Part shown: in pieces, positions 8,501 to 16,514 of the stretch
How positions within the stretch are numbered: the stretch's first letter is position 1
Layout of the letters: each line of letters opens with the position of its first letter
Source of the DNA: Candidatus Proelusimicrobium excrementi
GTDB lineage: Bacteria; Elusimicrobiota; Elusimicrobia; Elusimicrobiales; Elusimicrobiaceae
Assembly: GCA_934643455.1 (NCBI GenBank)
Contig: CAKUBV010000001.1
Span: 62,001-126,000 of the forward strand
Length of the DNA: 64,000 bases
Reading direction: 5' to 3'
Position numbers and translations under genes: made by a program
The notes under the pieces: generated by a model
What the model was told of the DNA's origin: nothing
Seen by the model: the letters and a program-made list of their open reading frames with translations, nothing else
Database searches by the model: none

Positions 8501-9950
8501 GCTGAAAATCTATATCATATTCATAGGTGGCGGTTATGTCGCCGAAGTCCATATTCGCAAGCGCGGCGGCTTTTGCTTCGGCCGTTTGTGCGGCGGAAGA
8601 TTTTTTTGCGGTAAGCGCGCCTTTTAAGAACGGTTTTATAACTTTGTTAATATCCGGGTTGAAGGCATATTTGTTTAAAAGGTTCTTGGATTGAGCGGAT
8701 CCGTTTTCCGCAAGTAAAGCCGCTATATCGGTAAAAGTGTTGGCGTATATGTAGTTTGTATTATATTGAGTTCGCACCGAAGCCGGGCCTAAGTATTTGT
8801 CCCCGTTGAACAAATTGACGTAATGAACCAAAGTCAGCCAATCTCCCCAGGAGCCTCCGTCTTGTTCCATCTTTGTGTAGCGGTTTAAGATTCTGTCTAA
8901 AGCGGTATAGTGTCCGTTTGCCAAAAGCGCGGCAAAGCCGGAGCCGAGCACCTGGCTGAAAGCGGCTCCGTCCTGACTGCGGTAAATCAAGTTTTCCACG
9001 GCTTTCGGGTAGCGCGCCTCCGCGGACGCAGGGGGGGGAAGTTGCGCGGGAATGCTGATGCTTCTTATGATATTAACCAGCAAAGCCGCGGCGACTTTCT
9101 TTTGTTTTTCTCCGCTTAAAAGGCCGAAGTCAAAGACGTCGAATTGCTGCTTTTCCAGGCGGGTTACGTGATAATTGTACATCGCCGTGGTTTCATTTTT
9201 GGTTAAGGGCTTTTTGCCGTTTAAAGTAATGCCCATCAAAATCGCGGCGAAGTTGAAAGAAAGATTTTCCGCGCCTATAGCCTGTACGCCCGCGCGGGCA
9301 ACTTGATAGGCCGCTTCTTCCACTTTGGCTTTATTTCGCTTGCGCCAAGCTATTTCCGCCTGAGCGTCTTTTACGTAATCCTGATAAGCTTTCTTTGCCG
9401 GGAAAGCCGCTTTCAAATCCGCGCAGGCTTTATCAAGAGGCGTTTTAAAAGGAGGTGCGGCCGTGTAACCGTTTTTGCGGACATGTTCCCGTGCGTATGC
9501 GCGCAGCTGTTTTAAATATTCTTTTTGGAAAGCTTTATAAGGCATGGCGGCGGGCTCGGCCAATATTTCCCCGAGGCCCTGCTTTACTTTTTCTTCCAAG
9601 GCTTGTAGTTGTTTTTGCCCGGCGGCTTCCACGTACATGGGCCACAAATTGCCTTTTTTGCTTTTGCCGATATTTTTTAAGGAAGCGAGCTTCGCTTTTT
9701 CTTGGGACGTATTTATCTTTTTTATAGCGGCGTTCTTTTTGGCGTTCAGCGCGCTTTCGTAAGGGGTGCCCTCTTCCCCTTTGAGAAAGGCTTCGTCTAT
9801 TTTATTGGCTGCGTCGAGAGCTTCCGCCGAAGACATTAAAGACATGGAACTGCCGGCGGAAAAAGCCGGAATATTCGCCTGAATTAAAAGAACGGCTGAA
9901 AGAATAATTGAAATAAATTTTTTAGCGTACGGAGTATTAATTTTGCGCAT
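5532..9950 (-). CDS. Giant secreted protein with C-terminal zeta-toxin-type kinase domain
   Basis: 1472 residues from the ATG at 9950 (a TTG two codons upstream is less likely; GGCGG lies about 8 nt before the ATG). A signal peptide (KKFISIILSAVLLIQANIPAFSA, quoted in part) is followed by about 1200 residues of mostly helical sequence without a recognised domain, with basic coiled segments around 560-660 and a Pro-rich linker near 760. The last 180 residues match the zeta-toxin/COG4185 kinase family: P-loop GPNASGKT (1286-1293), a FLNQDIIA segment, YESTLSGR, then EGGHGVP and an arginine-containing QRYVKS. In that family the kinase phosphorylates nucleotides or UDP-amino sugars. Finding it at the end of an exported protein suggests a polymorphic-toxin or effector layout. 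No antitoxin-like gene is adjacent. Confidence 0.8.
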   Translation of the reverse strand: MRKINTPYAKKFISIILSAVLLIQANIPAFSAGSSMSLMSSAEALDAANKIDEAFLKGEEGTPYESALNAKKNAAIKKINTSQEKAKLASLKNIGKSKKGNLWPMYVEAAGQKQLQALEEKVKQGLGEILAEPAAMPYKAFQKEYLKQLRAYAREHVRKNGYTAAPPFKTPLDKACADLKAAFPAKKAYQDYVKDAQAEIAWRKRNKAKVEEAAYQVARAGVQAIGAENLSFNFAAILMGITLNGKKPLTKNETTAMYNYHVTRLEKQQFDVFDFGLLSGEKQKKVAAALLVNIIRSISIPAQLPPPASAEARYPKAVENLIYRSQDGAAFSQVLGSGFAALLANGHYTALDRILNRYTKMEQDGGSWGDWLTLVHYVNLFNGDKYLGPASVRTQYNTNYIYANTFTDIAALLAENGSAQSKNLLNKYAFNPDINKVIKPFLKGALTAKKSSAAQTAEAKAAALANMDFGDITATYEYDIDFQLLSKHPKIAGKLNKHAVTTKDRRQAKSSHQKSFGYLQRAAQAGDIYLIVYGFIGLAKLGKGAISLSKSTYTAIRASRIQNAGRRIAYIRANYGQMSKYISAKRSLMRMGTKVKMFFNKPVDIHTVYKLENAKNAKKLADMEKSVAQAKTTAQESGKAKDIAKADYLQAQYNMEQARVNVGLELRKEGARSFFKKYYAYMDGETTGLAPWTQEEKGFLTSLDIFRGTMKNASQAAADYYPHLNIFERGFAYTYGKFSYWLQKYNPFNRSSRANWRFYTGPDNASAAVNQTPVPAAPANSTLSLTPKNPFTPEPMTLPNPGTPGIIKPFFNLKLNPDMFSLKPKISVLVGSAIILNPFHGAAEMKFFDPYLSALKIESSDYPLLSNVYGTYDGQVTPLFKHQIEASRNMSFDISGQQMTVPQMIELIQARHPESGITLERYNKDMARLEEIAPQLTPTVFDRMLKSLSNGEVLRKIANSKSKKAEKKLPELFAKYNNSLNYFEAYHRAFVFPFSAEPNFTRAFFHVQEFPAAEGFTEAAVEQSVERLGEIEFSKRVVKSLFSSRNLINSLNDVLSTAKPSQALEVSSKITSLHYEMESLLEKGIAKKSIKGCIIDQGNVWDRSLDMNSFNTERLGLSVEFQFDAGQEIVDWIHKNNIPLGYKDYVSSKKKGYLPETVLENITSWAKAKIGISEEHPAHYVEFLTEDGTKEVHIYNSDYTARIRLGKHELSPGNPHLHFEYLEHGDWNGIRNHSYGFTVSDPYLPQINAVLQNLQTYFKPSEGMDLNAILGRTPPDKQKVLYILGGPNASGKTRLFNALFSDQKLPFLNQDIIAAENHISDLDAGKILLSQMDEMLRNGKSFIYESTLSGRSVTSYIKKAKENDYKVMILYIFVKDLGTSIARAQSRVLEGGHGVPYGDLTQRYVKSRNNFWNLYKDMADDWIMFFNGDRDIVPIASQKEGAAMQILDNDIFSANQPLDPLTGKSIVSDPLK

Positions 9951-10053
9951 AAACAAAGCCGCCTCAGAATAAAAATGTATTTAATTAAATAATGGCATAT
10001 ATTTGCGTCGGATAACAAGGGTCAATGGTCCTAATAAATTTTACCCTAAAGGC

Positions 10054-11211
10054 CTATTTTGAAGATATGTCTTTCGCCGCGGCGGCCGCGCTCGCCCAAG
10101 CCCAGGCCAAGTTATATCCGCCCAGTTTGCCGCTTACGTCAAGGCATTCGCCCGTAAAATAAAGGCCTTGCGTCTTTTTAGACTCCATTGTTTTGGAAGA
10201 AATTTCCTCAACGGAAATTCCTCCGGCGGTAATTTCCGCTTTTGGGTACCCGGTAAGTTTTTGCACGGTAAAACCGAAAGAATTGAAAAGCGACGCCAAA
10301 AGCTGTATTTCTTTTTTGTTTAAATCGGCTGATTTTTTGTCAAATCCGTTTAAAAGAGCTTTTACGAGCCTTGCCGGCAGCAGTTCCTCCAAAATTGAGG
10401 AAATATTTTTGGCTCCGTTTTTATTTTCCCTTATAAATGCGGCGATATCGGTTTTAGGAGCGAAGTTTATTTTTATTTCTTTTCCCTTAATCCCGTACAG
10501 GGAAAGCTGAAAGAGAGCCGGCCCGCTGAGGCCGTCATGGGTAAAAAGCAGGCCGCCGCCGAATTTGTTTTTATCACAGGCCAGCTCCGCTTCCAATGAT
10601 ATGCCTGCCGTATCGGCAAAACGTTCTTTAAGCGGGCCGGTAAAAACAATTCCGCAAAGCGCGGGATAAGGCGGAATTATTGCGTGGCCGAAGCTTTCCG
10701 CCAAAGCGTAAGCCGCCGCACTCGCCCCCAAAGCGGGATAACTTGGCCCGCCTAATGCGCAAACAAGATTTGCGGCTTTGAAAACGGCTCCGCCGGCGGA
10801 AACTTCAAATATGTTTTCTTTTTTTAATGCTTTTTCAAATTTGCAGGCAAGGCGCATTTCCGCGATTGAGGGCAGGGAGTCAAGCAAAGCGTCCAAGACG
10901 GCTTTGGAAGAGGACGCAAACAATTTGCCGTCTGGCCTTTGCGTAAAATTTACTTTATGCTCCTTAAGAAAAATTTTGAAATCTTCCAATCGGTGCGAGC
11001 TTAAAGCGGAAATGCAAAAGCGCGGGTTTCGGCTTTGATAGTCTTTATAGCTTAAATCGGCGTTGTAAAAATTGCAAAGCCCTCCGCCGCTGGCCAAAAG
11101 TTTAAGGCCGGGTTTCGTATTGCCTTCCAAAATGAGAACTTTTTTGTTTTTCAGGCGTGAAGCGCAGAAAAGGCCGCTTGCTCCGGCGCCCAATATAATC
11201 ACGTCGTACAT
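10054..11211 (-). CDS. YhiN/HI0933-family FAD-dependent oxidoreductase
   Basis: 385 residues, full length for the family. The N-terminal dinucleotide-binding motif (VIILGAGASGLFCA) starts at residue 4, followed by the family signature around SGGGLCNFYN. The C-terminus carries GLYFTGECLDVSGKLGGYN, the second FAD-contacting segment. Members of this family (HI0933, YhiN, the related BaiN) are cytoplasmic flavoproteins, mostly without an assigned substrate. It stands alone on the minus strand between the giant secreted protein and a repeat-bearing intergenic region. Confidence 0.88.
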   Translation of the reverse strand: MYDVIILGAGASGLFCASRLKNKKVLILEGNTKPGLKLLASGGGLCNFYNADLSYKDYQSRNPRFCISALSSHRLEDFKIFLKEHKVNFTQRPDGKLFASSSKAVLDALLDSLPSIAEMRLACKFEKALKKENIFEVSAGGAVFKAANLVCALGGPSYPALGASAAAYALAESFGHAIIPPYPALCGIVFTGPLKERFADTAGISLEAELACDKNKFGGGLLFTHDGLSGPALFQLSLYGIKGKEIKINFAPKTDIAAFIRENKNGAKNISSILEELLPARLVKALLNGFDKKSADLNKKEIQLLASLFNSFGFTVQKLTGYPKAEITAGGISVEEISSKTMESKKTQGLYFTGECLDVSGKLGGYNLAWAWASAAAAAKDISSK

Positions 11212-11274
11212 ATTAAATATAGTATAGAAAAGATTTTTCCTTTTTTAGCATTTATCTTAAATTGCTTTCTGTTT

Positions 11275-11470
11275 TTTTGCGTCAGGCATAGCCTGCCTTG
11301 CGTTTATTTTAACTCGGTCTAAATTCTGTGTTCACGGCTGGCAGACTTTCATATTTGGCCGGATTTGTGTTTTTTACTCGCTCGGATACCTCGCTCGCTC
11401 CGCTCTCATAGCGGCAAGATGCCTGTTTTTCTGCGACTTCCGCTTTTATTATCCCGCCGCATAATTGTAT
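11275..11470. repeat. Partial copy (A) of the compound palindromic repeat family
   Basis: Contains one left module (TTTTAACTCGGTCTA ... CACGGCTGGCAGACTTTCATATTTGG, quoted in pieces) and the central CGGATACCTCGC...AGCGGCAAG box found in the other copies. The right-hand arm is not clearly complementary here, so this copy is probably decayed. A short CAGGCATAGCCTG hairpin lies just before it. A TATAAT box at 11468-11473 probably serves the next gene. The gap holds no gene that I can support. Confidence 0.6.
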
Positions 11471-11503
11471 AATATAAATAATTAAACATTTAAGGAGCTG
11501 AAT

Positions 11504-12553
11504 ATGCCTAAATTGGATGCGGATAAAATGTCCGCGATAAGAAAAGTCATCAAAAGCAAAGGCCTTGAGGCTTTTATTTTGACGGATTATAACGATATAA
11601 AGTATATCATGGGGCCGGTCTTCCAGCCCGAAGAAGCCGTTATGATTATCCACCCAAAAGGCGTATACGTTACGGCAAGGGCTTTGTATGAGGCCCCCGT
11701 TGCGGCGGACTTTCCGGAAATAAAAATCGAAGGCTGCGATAAAGACCGCGACGTTAAAACCGTCGCCGCGGTAAAAAAGCTTAAACTTAAAAAAGTCGGC
11801 TTTGACGCAAAAAAAGAAAGCTATCATTCCGGCAAAATCTACGTTGAAGCTGGCTTTGTTCCGCAGGAAGATTTTATGAGCCCCATACGCTGCGCAAAGA
11901 CCGAAGACGAACTTAAAAAAATGAAAGCGGCGGCAAAAATAGCTTATAAAACTTATGAACATATGGCCGCTTGGATTGAGCCCGGCGTTACCGAAAAACA
12001 AGCCGCCGAGGAATTGGATTCTTTCATGAAGAAAAACGGCGCGGAAGGCTGTTCTTTTGATACAATAATCGCGTTCGGCCCCAATACCGGCAATCCGCAT
12101 TACTACACGGGCGGGGTAAAGCTTAAAAAGAATATGCCGGTATTAATGGATTTCGGCTGTGTTTACAAAGGTTATTGTTCAGATATAACAAGGACTTTTT
12201 GGTTCGGCGACAAGCCTTCTGCGGAATTTTTGGAGATTTACAATATAGTTAAATCCGCCCACGACGAAGTTGTTGAAAAAGCCGTTTTCGGCCAAAGCGG
12301 CGCGGAAATTGACGCTATTTCCAGAAGCTATATCGAAGCCGCCGGTTACGGCAAGTATTTTACGCACCGCACCGGGCACGGAATAGGTATGCAAGTACAC
12401 GAAGAAGCCTGTATCAGCCAAGATAATGATAATCCCATTTTGGAAAATTACTGCTTCAGCGTCGAGCCGGGCATTTATCTGACGGGCAAATTCGGCGTCA
12501 GGTATGAAGACTGTTTTTATATGACTAAAAAAGGAATCAAGCAAATAAAATGA
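11504..12553 (+). CDS. M24-family metallopeptidase (Xaa-Pro aminopeptidase-like), copy 1
   Basis: 349 residues, the usual length for bacterial PepQ/YpdF-like enzymes. The N-terminal creatinase-like domain covers about residues 1-125. The pita-bread catalytic domain follows, with all five metal ligands in order: Asp216 (LMDFG), Asp227 (SDITR), His292 (TGHGIG), Glu321 (VEPGIY) and Glu335 (RYED). Family members cleave the bond before proline in short peptides, usually with Mn or Co, in the cytoplasm. A good AAGGAG lies 7 nt before the ATG and TATAAT lies upstream. It overlaps the next gene in an ATGA, so the two paralogues are translated together. Confidence 0.9.
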   Translation: MPKLDADKMSAIRKVIKSKGLEAFILTDYNDIKYIMGPVFQPEEAVMIIHPKGVYVTARALYEAPVAADFPEIKIEGCDKDRDVKTVAAVKKLKLKKVGFDAKKESYHSGKIYVEAGFVPQEDFMSPIRCAKTEDELKKMKAAAKIAYKTYEHMAAWIEPGVTEKQAAEELDSFMKKNGAEGCSFDTIIAFGPNTGNPHYYTGGVKLKKNMPVLMDFGCVYKGYCSDITRTFWFGDKPSAEFLEIYNIVKSAHDEVVEKAVFGQSGAEIDAISRSYIEAAGYGKYFTHRTGHGIGMQVHEEACISQDNDNPILENYCFSVEPGIYLTGKFGVRYEDCFYMTKKGIKQIK

Positions 12554-13599
12554 AGTGTACCGACGAAAAAATAAAGAATTTACAAGCCTTTTTAAAGAGG
12601 TCTGGTTTTGACGGCTGCGCCGTTACCGACTTGGACGGGGTAAATTTCTTTTCGGATTTTGCTTTCGCCGGGCAGGGAGACGCTTATTTGCTTATAACTT
12701 TGAAAAAGGCTTATTGTTTTACCAAGCAAATGTACGCGGCCGATCTTAAAAAGAAAACGCCTTACCTTTCTTTGGTGGACAGCCTTTCTTTTGAGGATAT
12801 TGTAAAAAAAGCTAAAACTTTAAAACTTAAAAATTGCGTTTTCGCCCCGGAAGCCACAGGCTATATCCCGGGCGTTTTGTTCTGCAAAAACGGTTTTAAA
12901 GAGGCGGAGGGGTTTATATCCGCGGTAAAAGAAGTAAAAACCTCGTCGGAACTGGCCCGCATTAAAAAAGCATGCTCCATATCGGCGAAAGCTTATGAGC
13001 TTTTCCGCAAAAAACTTAAAGCCGGCATGACGGAACTTGAAGCCGCCGCTTTGCTTGAAAACATCATGAAAACGCTCGGAGGGGAAGGCCTGGCCTTTTC
13101 CACGATAATGGCTTTCGGCCCCAACGGCGCAAATCCGCACCATATAAATTCCTCAAGGAAACTTAAATCCGAAGAACCGGTTCTAATGGATTACGGTTGT
13201 AAATATCAGGGGTATTGTTCTGATATAACAAGAACTTTTTGGTTCGGCAAAAATCCCTCTGCGGAGTTTGCAAAAGCTTTTGACGCGGTAAAGGCGGCGC
13301 ATGATTTGGGCGTTAAGCTTGTAAAAGCCGGAGTAAAAGCTTCGTCCGTGCATAACGCCGTTTGTGATTTTTTTGACGCCAACGGCAAATTGGCGAAGTA
13401 TTTTATACACGGGTTGGGCCACAGCCTGGGTACCGCGATACATGAAAGGCCTTACCTGAACCCGCGCAGCGTGGAGGTTTTGAAAACCGGCAATATAGTA
13501 ACCGTTGAGCCGGGCGTTTATTTTGAAGGCAAATTCGGCATCAGGTATGAAAATACCGTGCTTGTTACGGAAAAATCCGCAAAAATTTTAACTAAGTAA
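12550..13599 (+). CDS. M24-family metallopeptidase, tandem copy 2
   Basis: 349 residues, a diverged paralogue of the gene before it (same length, shared YCSDITRTFWFG and GEGLAFSTIMAFGPN-type segments). The metal ligands are all kept: Asp214, Asp225, His291, Glu320, Glu334. The His motif is GLGHSLG rather than TGHGIG, and the N-terminal domain is much more divergent, so substrate choice may differ. It lies between copy 1 (ATGA overlap) and efp (12-bp gap). M24 peptidase followed by efp is a common bacterial gene order, which supports both calls. Confidence 0.9.
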   Translation: MKCTDEKIKNLQAFLKRSGFDGCAVTDLDGVNFFSDFAFAGQGDAYLLITLKKAYCFTKQMYAADLKKKTPYLSLVDSLSFEDIVKKAKTLKLKNCVFAPEATGYIPGVLFCKNGFKEAEGFISAVKEVKTSSELARIKKACSISAKAYELFRKKLKAGMTELEAAALLENIMKTLGGEGLAFSTIMAFGPNGANPHHINSSRKLKSEEPVLMDYGCKYQGYCSDITRTFWFGKNPSAEFAKAFDAVKAAHDLGVKLVKAGVKASSVHNAVCDFFDANGKLAKYFIHGLGHSLGTAIHERPYLNPRSVEVLKTGNIVTVEPGVYFEGKFGIRYENTVLVTEKSAKILTK

Positions 13600-13610
13600 A
13601 AGGAGCATTT

Positions 13611-14177
13611 ATGATAGGAACACCAGACTTTAAAGAAGGTTTGATATTTGAAAACGAAAACGGCGAACTCGTCGAAATTATCGAATATCAGCACCACCGT
13701 AAATCCCAAGCCAGGGCCGTGGTTCGCGTTAAACTCAGAAATTTAAACACCGGCTCTGTGATAGAAACGGCTTACAGGCCCGAAGATAAATTTAAGGAAG
13801 TCGATATAGAAAAACGCCCCCATAATTATCTTTACACCGAAGGGGACATGATTTATTTTATGGATGCGGAAACTTACGAGCAAATCGCCGTTCCGGCCGA
13901 TAAAATGGGCCATCAGAGGCATTATCTTACGGATAATATGTCCGCCACCGGCTTGTTTATCAACGGGCAGCTTTTCACCATGGAACTGCCGATAAAGGTT
14001 GATATGCGCGTGGCTTCCACCGTGCCGGGCGTGAAAGGCGATACCGTTTCCAACCTGACTAAACCGGCCACGCTGGAATCCGGGCTGGAAATTAAAGTGC
14101 CGCTTTTTATAAACGAAGGCGATAAAATCCGCATTGACACCAGGACGGACACCTACGTTGAAAGGGTGAACGACTAA
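13611..14177 (+). CDS. efp: Translation elongation factor P
   Basis: 188 residues, full length with all three beta-barrel domains. The C-terminus has the typical VASTVPGVKGDTVSN and PATLESGLEIKVPLFINEGD segments (quoted separately). EF-P binds stalled ribosomes and promotes peptide bonds at polyproline. Its function in most bacteria depends on a modified Lys or Arg at the domain I loop tip. Here the tip reads YQHHRKSQARAVV; aligning on the flanking YQH and VVRVKLRN, the position of the usual lysine is Gln33, with Lys31 two residues earlier. AAGGAG lies 6 nt before the ATG. It is the third gene after the M24 pair. Confidence 0.93.
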   Translation: MIGTPDFKEGLIFENENGELVEIIEYQHHRKSQARAVVRVKLRNLNTGSVIETAYRPEDKFKEVDIEKRPHNYLYTEGDMIYFMDAETYEQIAVPADKMGHQRHYLTDNMSATGLFINGQLFTMELPIKVDMRVASTVPGVKGDTVSNLTKPATLESGLEIKVPLFINEGDKIRIDTRTDTYVERVND

Positions 14178-14178
14178 A

Positions 14179-14694
14179 ATGTTTTTTCCTTGGCGCGCCG
14201 CGGCGGCGTTTATGTTTGCCTGTTCCGCGGCGTGCGCCTTGGAAATTTCAAGTTTTAAAGTTGACGAAAACGGTGACGCCGAAATCGGTTTTTGCAGTAA
14301 ATTTAAAGTAGAAAACGTATCAATGTCCGCTGGGCGGCGGGGCTGGGAAGTTGAGATGCCTTTAGATCTGGGCGGATATAAAAACTTATTTTTTACTTCG
14401 TCCGGTTTGGAAGTTGAAGTAAAAAAATGTTTCCGGGGGAATTGTATGACAAAACAGACGGACTGCTCACCCGAGTGGAAAATTATATTTTCCAAGAAAA
14501 TATCGGAGAATTCCGCAATAATCAAAATCAGTTTTGATTCTCAGCTTACGGCGGTTTTCTTCCTGAACAAGTATCAGCGTTCAGGCGTTGAAACTTATAG
14601 GTTAAGCGCGCCCGCGGATTTAAAATTCACGGATAAAGCTTACCGCAAGAACTTAAGAGATTTTGTCGTAAAGAAAGCCAAAGATATTTTATGA
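14179..14694 (+). CDS. Secreted protein of unknown function
   Basis: 171 residues. The N-terminus MFFPWRAAAAFMFACSAACA looks like a signal peptide with possible cleavage before LEISSF. The mature part is beta-rich with four cysteines (GFCSKF, KKCFRGNCMTKQTDC) and ends in a basic helix. I do not recognise the family. It starts one base after efp and its stop overlaps the DUF192 start in an ATGA, so it belongs to the same transcription unit. Confidence 0.7.
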   Translation: MFFPWRAAAAFMFACSAACALEISSFKVDENGDAEIGFCSKFKVENVSMSAGRRGWEVEMPLDLGGYKNLFFTSSGLEVEVKKCFRGNCMTKQTDCSPEWKIIFSKKISENSAIIKISFDSQLTAVFFLNKYQRSGVETYRLSAPADLKFTDKAYRKNLRDFVVKKAKDIL

Positions 14695-15035
14695 AATGCG
14701 TTAATGTATCGGACGGCAATAAAGTGATTGCCGATAAACTTGTAATGAAGGACAGCTTCTTCGGCCGGCTTGTAGGCCTGCTGAACCGCAAAGGTCTTAA
14801 AGACGGGGAGGGGATAATCCTTAATCCCTGCACGCAGATACATACTTTTTTTATGAGGTTTGATATAGACGTTGTTTTTATATCCAAGGATTTTAAAGTT
14901 GTGGCCGTCAGGGAGAATATGCCGCCTTGGCGCATGAGCCCGCTTTACCTGAACGCCCGCTATACGCTGGAAGTTAAAGGCGGTTATCTTAAAGGCGGCG
15001 TTAAGCCGGGGCAGCAGCTTGCTCTGGAAAATTAA
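14691..15035 (+). CDS. DUF192 (UPF0127) family protein
   Basis: 114 residues covering a whole DUF192 domain: the family hallmarks FFGRLVGLLNRKGL, CTQIHTFFMRFDIDVVFIS (quoted in part), a central MPPW and the terminal YTLEVKGGYLKGGVKPGQ. DUF192 proteins are small beta-barrels, often exported and sometimes near secretion genes, with no settled biochemical role. This one has no signal peptide. It is coupled to the preceding secreted-protein gene by ATGA (14691-14694). Confidence 0.88.
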   Translation: MKCVNVSDGNKVIADKLVMKDSFFGRLVGLLNRKGLKDGEGIILNPCTQIHTFFMRFDIDVVFISKDFKVVAVRENMPPWRMSPLYLNARYTLEVKGGYLKGGVKPGQQLALEN

Positions 15036-15051
15036 TTTGGGAGATTTAACG

Positions 15052-15780
15052 ATGAGGAAACTTCTTTTTGCGGCATTGTTTGCCGCTTTATCGGCGGCGC
15101 CGGTTTGGGCGTCGGATTATAAATTTGATAATTTCGCCGCGAATGTGTCGGCCGAAAATTTGGAAGCTTTTACCAAAGATATGGGCGGGCTTTTGGGGTC
15201 CGGCACGTACAGCACCGGCAGAATATTGGGCTGGGGCGGATTTTTGCTTTCTGCGCGCGGGGCGGTAATGCCTAAACCCAGCGACGAAAATACGGCCCTC
15301 GGCAAAGACAGCGAAGTTATGTATATGCCTTGGATACAGGGCGAAATCGGCCTTCCTTTCCGTATAGACGGTTTTATCCGCGCCACTTCCTGGGATGGCC
15401 TTACAGTAGCCGGCGGCGGTCTTAAATGGGGTATAACAAGGCCGGTTGACAGCCTTTACAGCTTCCAAACTATGATAACGGTTATGGCTCAGTCGGGCGT
15501 ACACAGGGATTTTTCGCTTACTCATTATAACGCAAATTTGGTTATTTCCTTTAAAATGCCGGTGGTTACGCCTTATATCGGCGGCGGCGTAGATTATACC
15601 AAGCTTACCGTTGAAGGCGCCGATGACACTTCTTTAATCGGCAAGAGGGAATATACCACAACCCCAAGAGCCAGTGCGGGCCTTAACTTTAAATTGCCGT
15701 CTTATATGGATTTGAGCTTGGCGGCGAACTATGCCAATTATGGTTTTGGCGGGGAAGCTTCTTTGGGCGTTAGGTTTTAG
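15052..15780 (+). CDS. Outer-membrane beta-barrel-like protein
   Basis: 242 residues from the ATG at 15052, preceded by GGGAG at good spacing; a start 33 bases upstream would put 11 hydrophilic residues before the signal peptide and is rejected. The signal peptide is MRKLLFAALFAALSAAPVWA. The mature protein alternates glycines, aromatics and short polar turns, ending in GGEASLGVRF with a terminal aromatic residue, as expected for a small outer-membrane barrel. I recognise no specific family. An outer-membrane role is inferred from strand pattern and signal peptide. Confidence 0.7.
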   Translation: MRKLLFAALFAALSAAPVWASDYKFDNFAANVSAENLEAFTKDMGGLLGSGTYSTGRILGWGGFLLSARGAVMPKPSDENTALGKDSEVMYMPWIQGEIGLPFRIDGFIRATSWDGLTVAGGGLKWGITRPVDSLYSFQTMITVMAQSGVHRDFSLTHYNANLVISFKMPVVTPYIGGGVDYTKLTVEGADDTSLIGKREYTTTPRASAGLNFKLPSYMDLSLAANYANYGFGGEASLGVRF

Positions 15781-15799
15781 GCGGCGGTCGGGCCGTATA

Positions 15800-16110
15800 G
15801 TTTTCACTCGGTTTAAGTTGTACGCTCCCATTTTTTACCCGCGTGATATTGCGCGCTCGCACGGTTTTAACTCGGTCTATGTTGCGCACTCATGGCTAGC
15901 AAACTTTCGTATTTGGCTTTTTTTACTCGGTCTATGTTATGTCCTCATTGCTAGCAATTTTCCATATTTGGGTAAATTTAAGTTTTTTCTTCATTCGGAT
16001 ACCTCGCCGACTTCGTCGGCATAGCGGCAAGTATACCTCAATCAGAACAAAACTTAAATTTTCTCCAAATCTGAAAAACCACGCTGGTTGAATACCCTCA
16101 CGCTGAAAGT
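15800..16110. repeat. Compound palindromic repeat, copy B (locus L1)
   Basis: At least three tandem left modules (ACTCGGTCTATGTTGCGCAC..., GGCTAGCAAACTTTCG...TATTTGG) lead into a long inverted repeat. The left arm is 15964-15986 (ATATTTGGGTAAATTTAAG plus T's) and the right arm 16047-16070 (its complement). Between the arms lie a perfect GCCGAC-TTC-GTCGGC hairpin and the GGATACC/GTATACC pair. The conserved tail CTGAAAAACCACGCTGGTT follows. Confidence 0.8.
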
Positions 16111-16227
16111 TCATTAAGCCCTATCACGCTGTTTATTGTATGAAGTTAAATTCTATTAGAGAATAAACTTCTAACACCAAAACAATTTACTTAAAAAATA
16201 CTTTCTTCCTTAGATTCCAATATATGA

Positions 16228-16506
16228 ACTTATAAAGTTATACAAACAGTACAAAGGGATTGCCGCACGGGCGACGGCGTTGCTTGTGCGACAGCTGTTT
16301 TTACCAGCGCCCAGATGATTGCTAGGACCATAGCCTACAACGAGGCTTGTACTGCCACTAAAACAAGTGGATGTTATAAACAGTTACACAGCAACGAATC
16401 ATGGAGTACGAGTAAACCACCTACCGGCGGATATTCGACGCACGCAAGTGTAGCTTGTTACAGTTCAACTTGTGTAGTAGAGGGATATTATATCTGTCCG
16501 AAATAA
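16228..16506 (+). pseudogene. Remnant of a secreted Cys-rich protein gene (locus L1)
   Basis: An open frame from 16228 to the TAA at 16506 encodes a Cys-rich C-terminal piece (GDGVACATAVFTSAQ, EACTATKTSGCYKQ, SVACYSSTCVV, YYICPK). An in-frame TGA at 16225 blocks extension upstream, and no start with a ribosome binding site or signal peptide precedes it; an ATG at 16315 would give a 63-residue protein without a leader. The same 3' element that follows the three intact Cys-rich genes follows this one, so it is best read as a 5'-truncated relative. Confidence 0.6.
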
Positions 16507-16514
16507 AATTTTAA

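Noticed and set aside
11309..12100. Minus-strand open frame of 263 codons
   Set aside because: Runs through the repeat region and opposite the first M24 peptidase; Phe/Tyr-rich shadow composition.
13743..14525. Minus-strand open frame of 260 codons
   Set aside because: Antisense to efp and the following gene, both well supported; composition is that of a shadow frame.
16315..16506. Independent 63-residue protein starting at 16315
   Set aside because: No ribosome binding site or signal peptide; the Cys-rich frame continues upstream of the ATG, so a truncated remnant is more likely.
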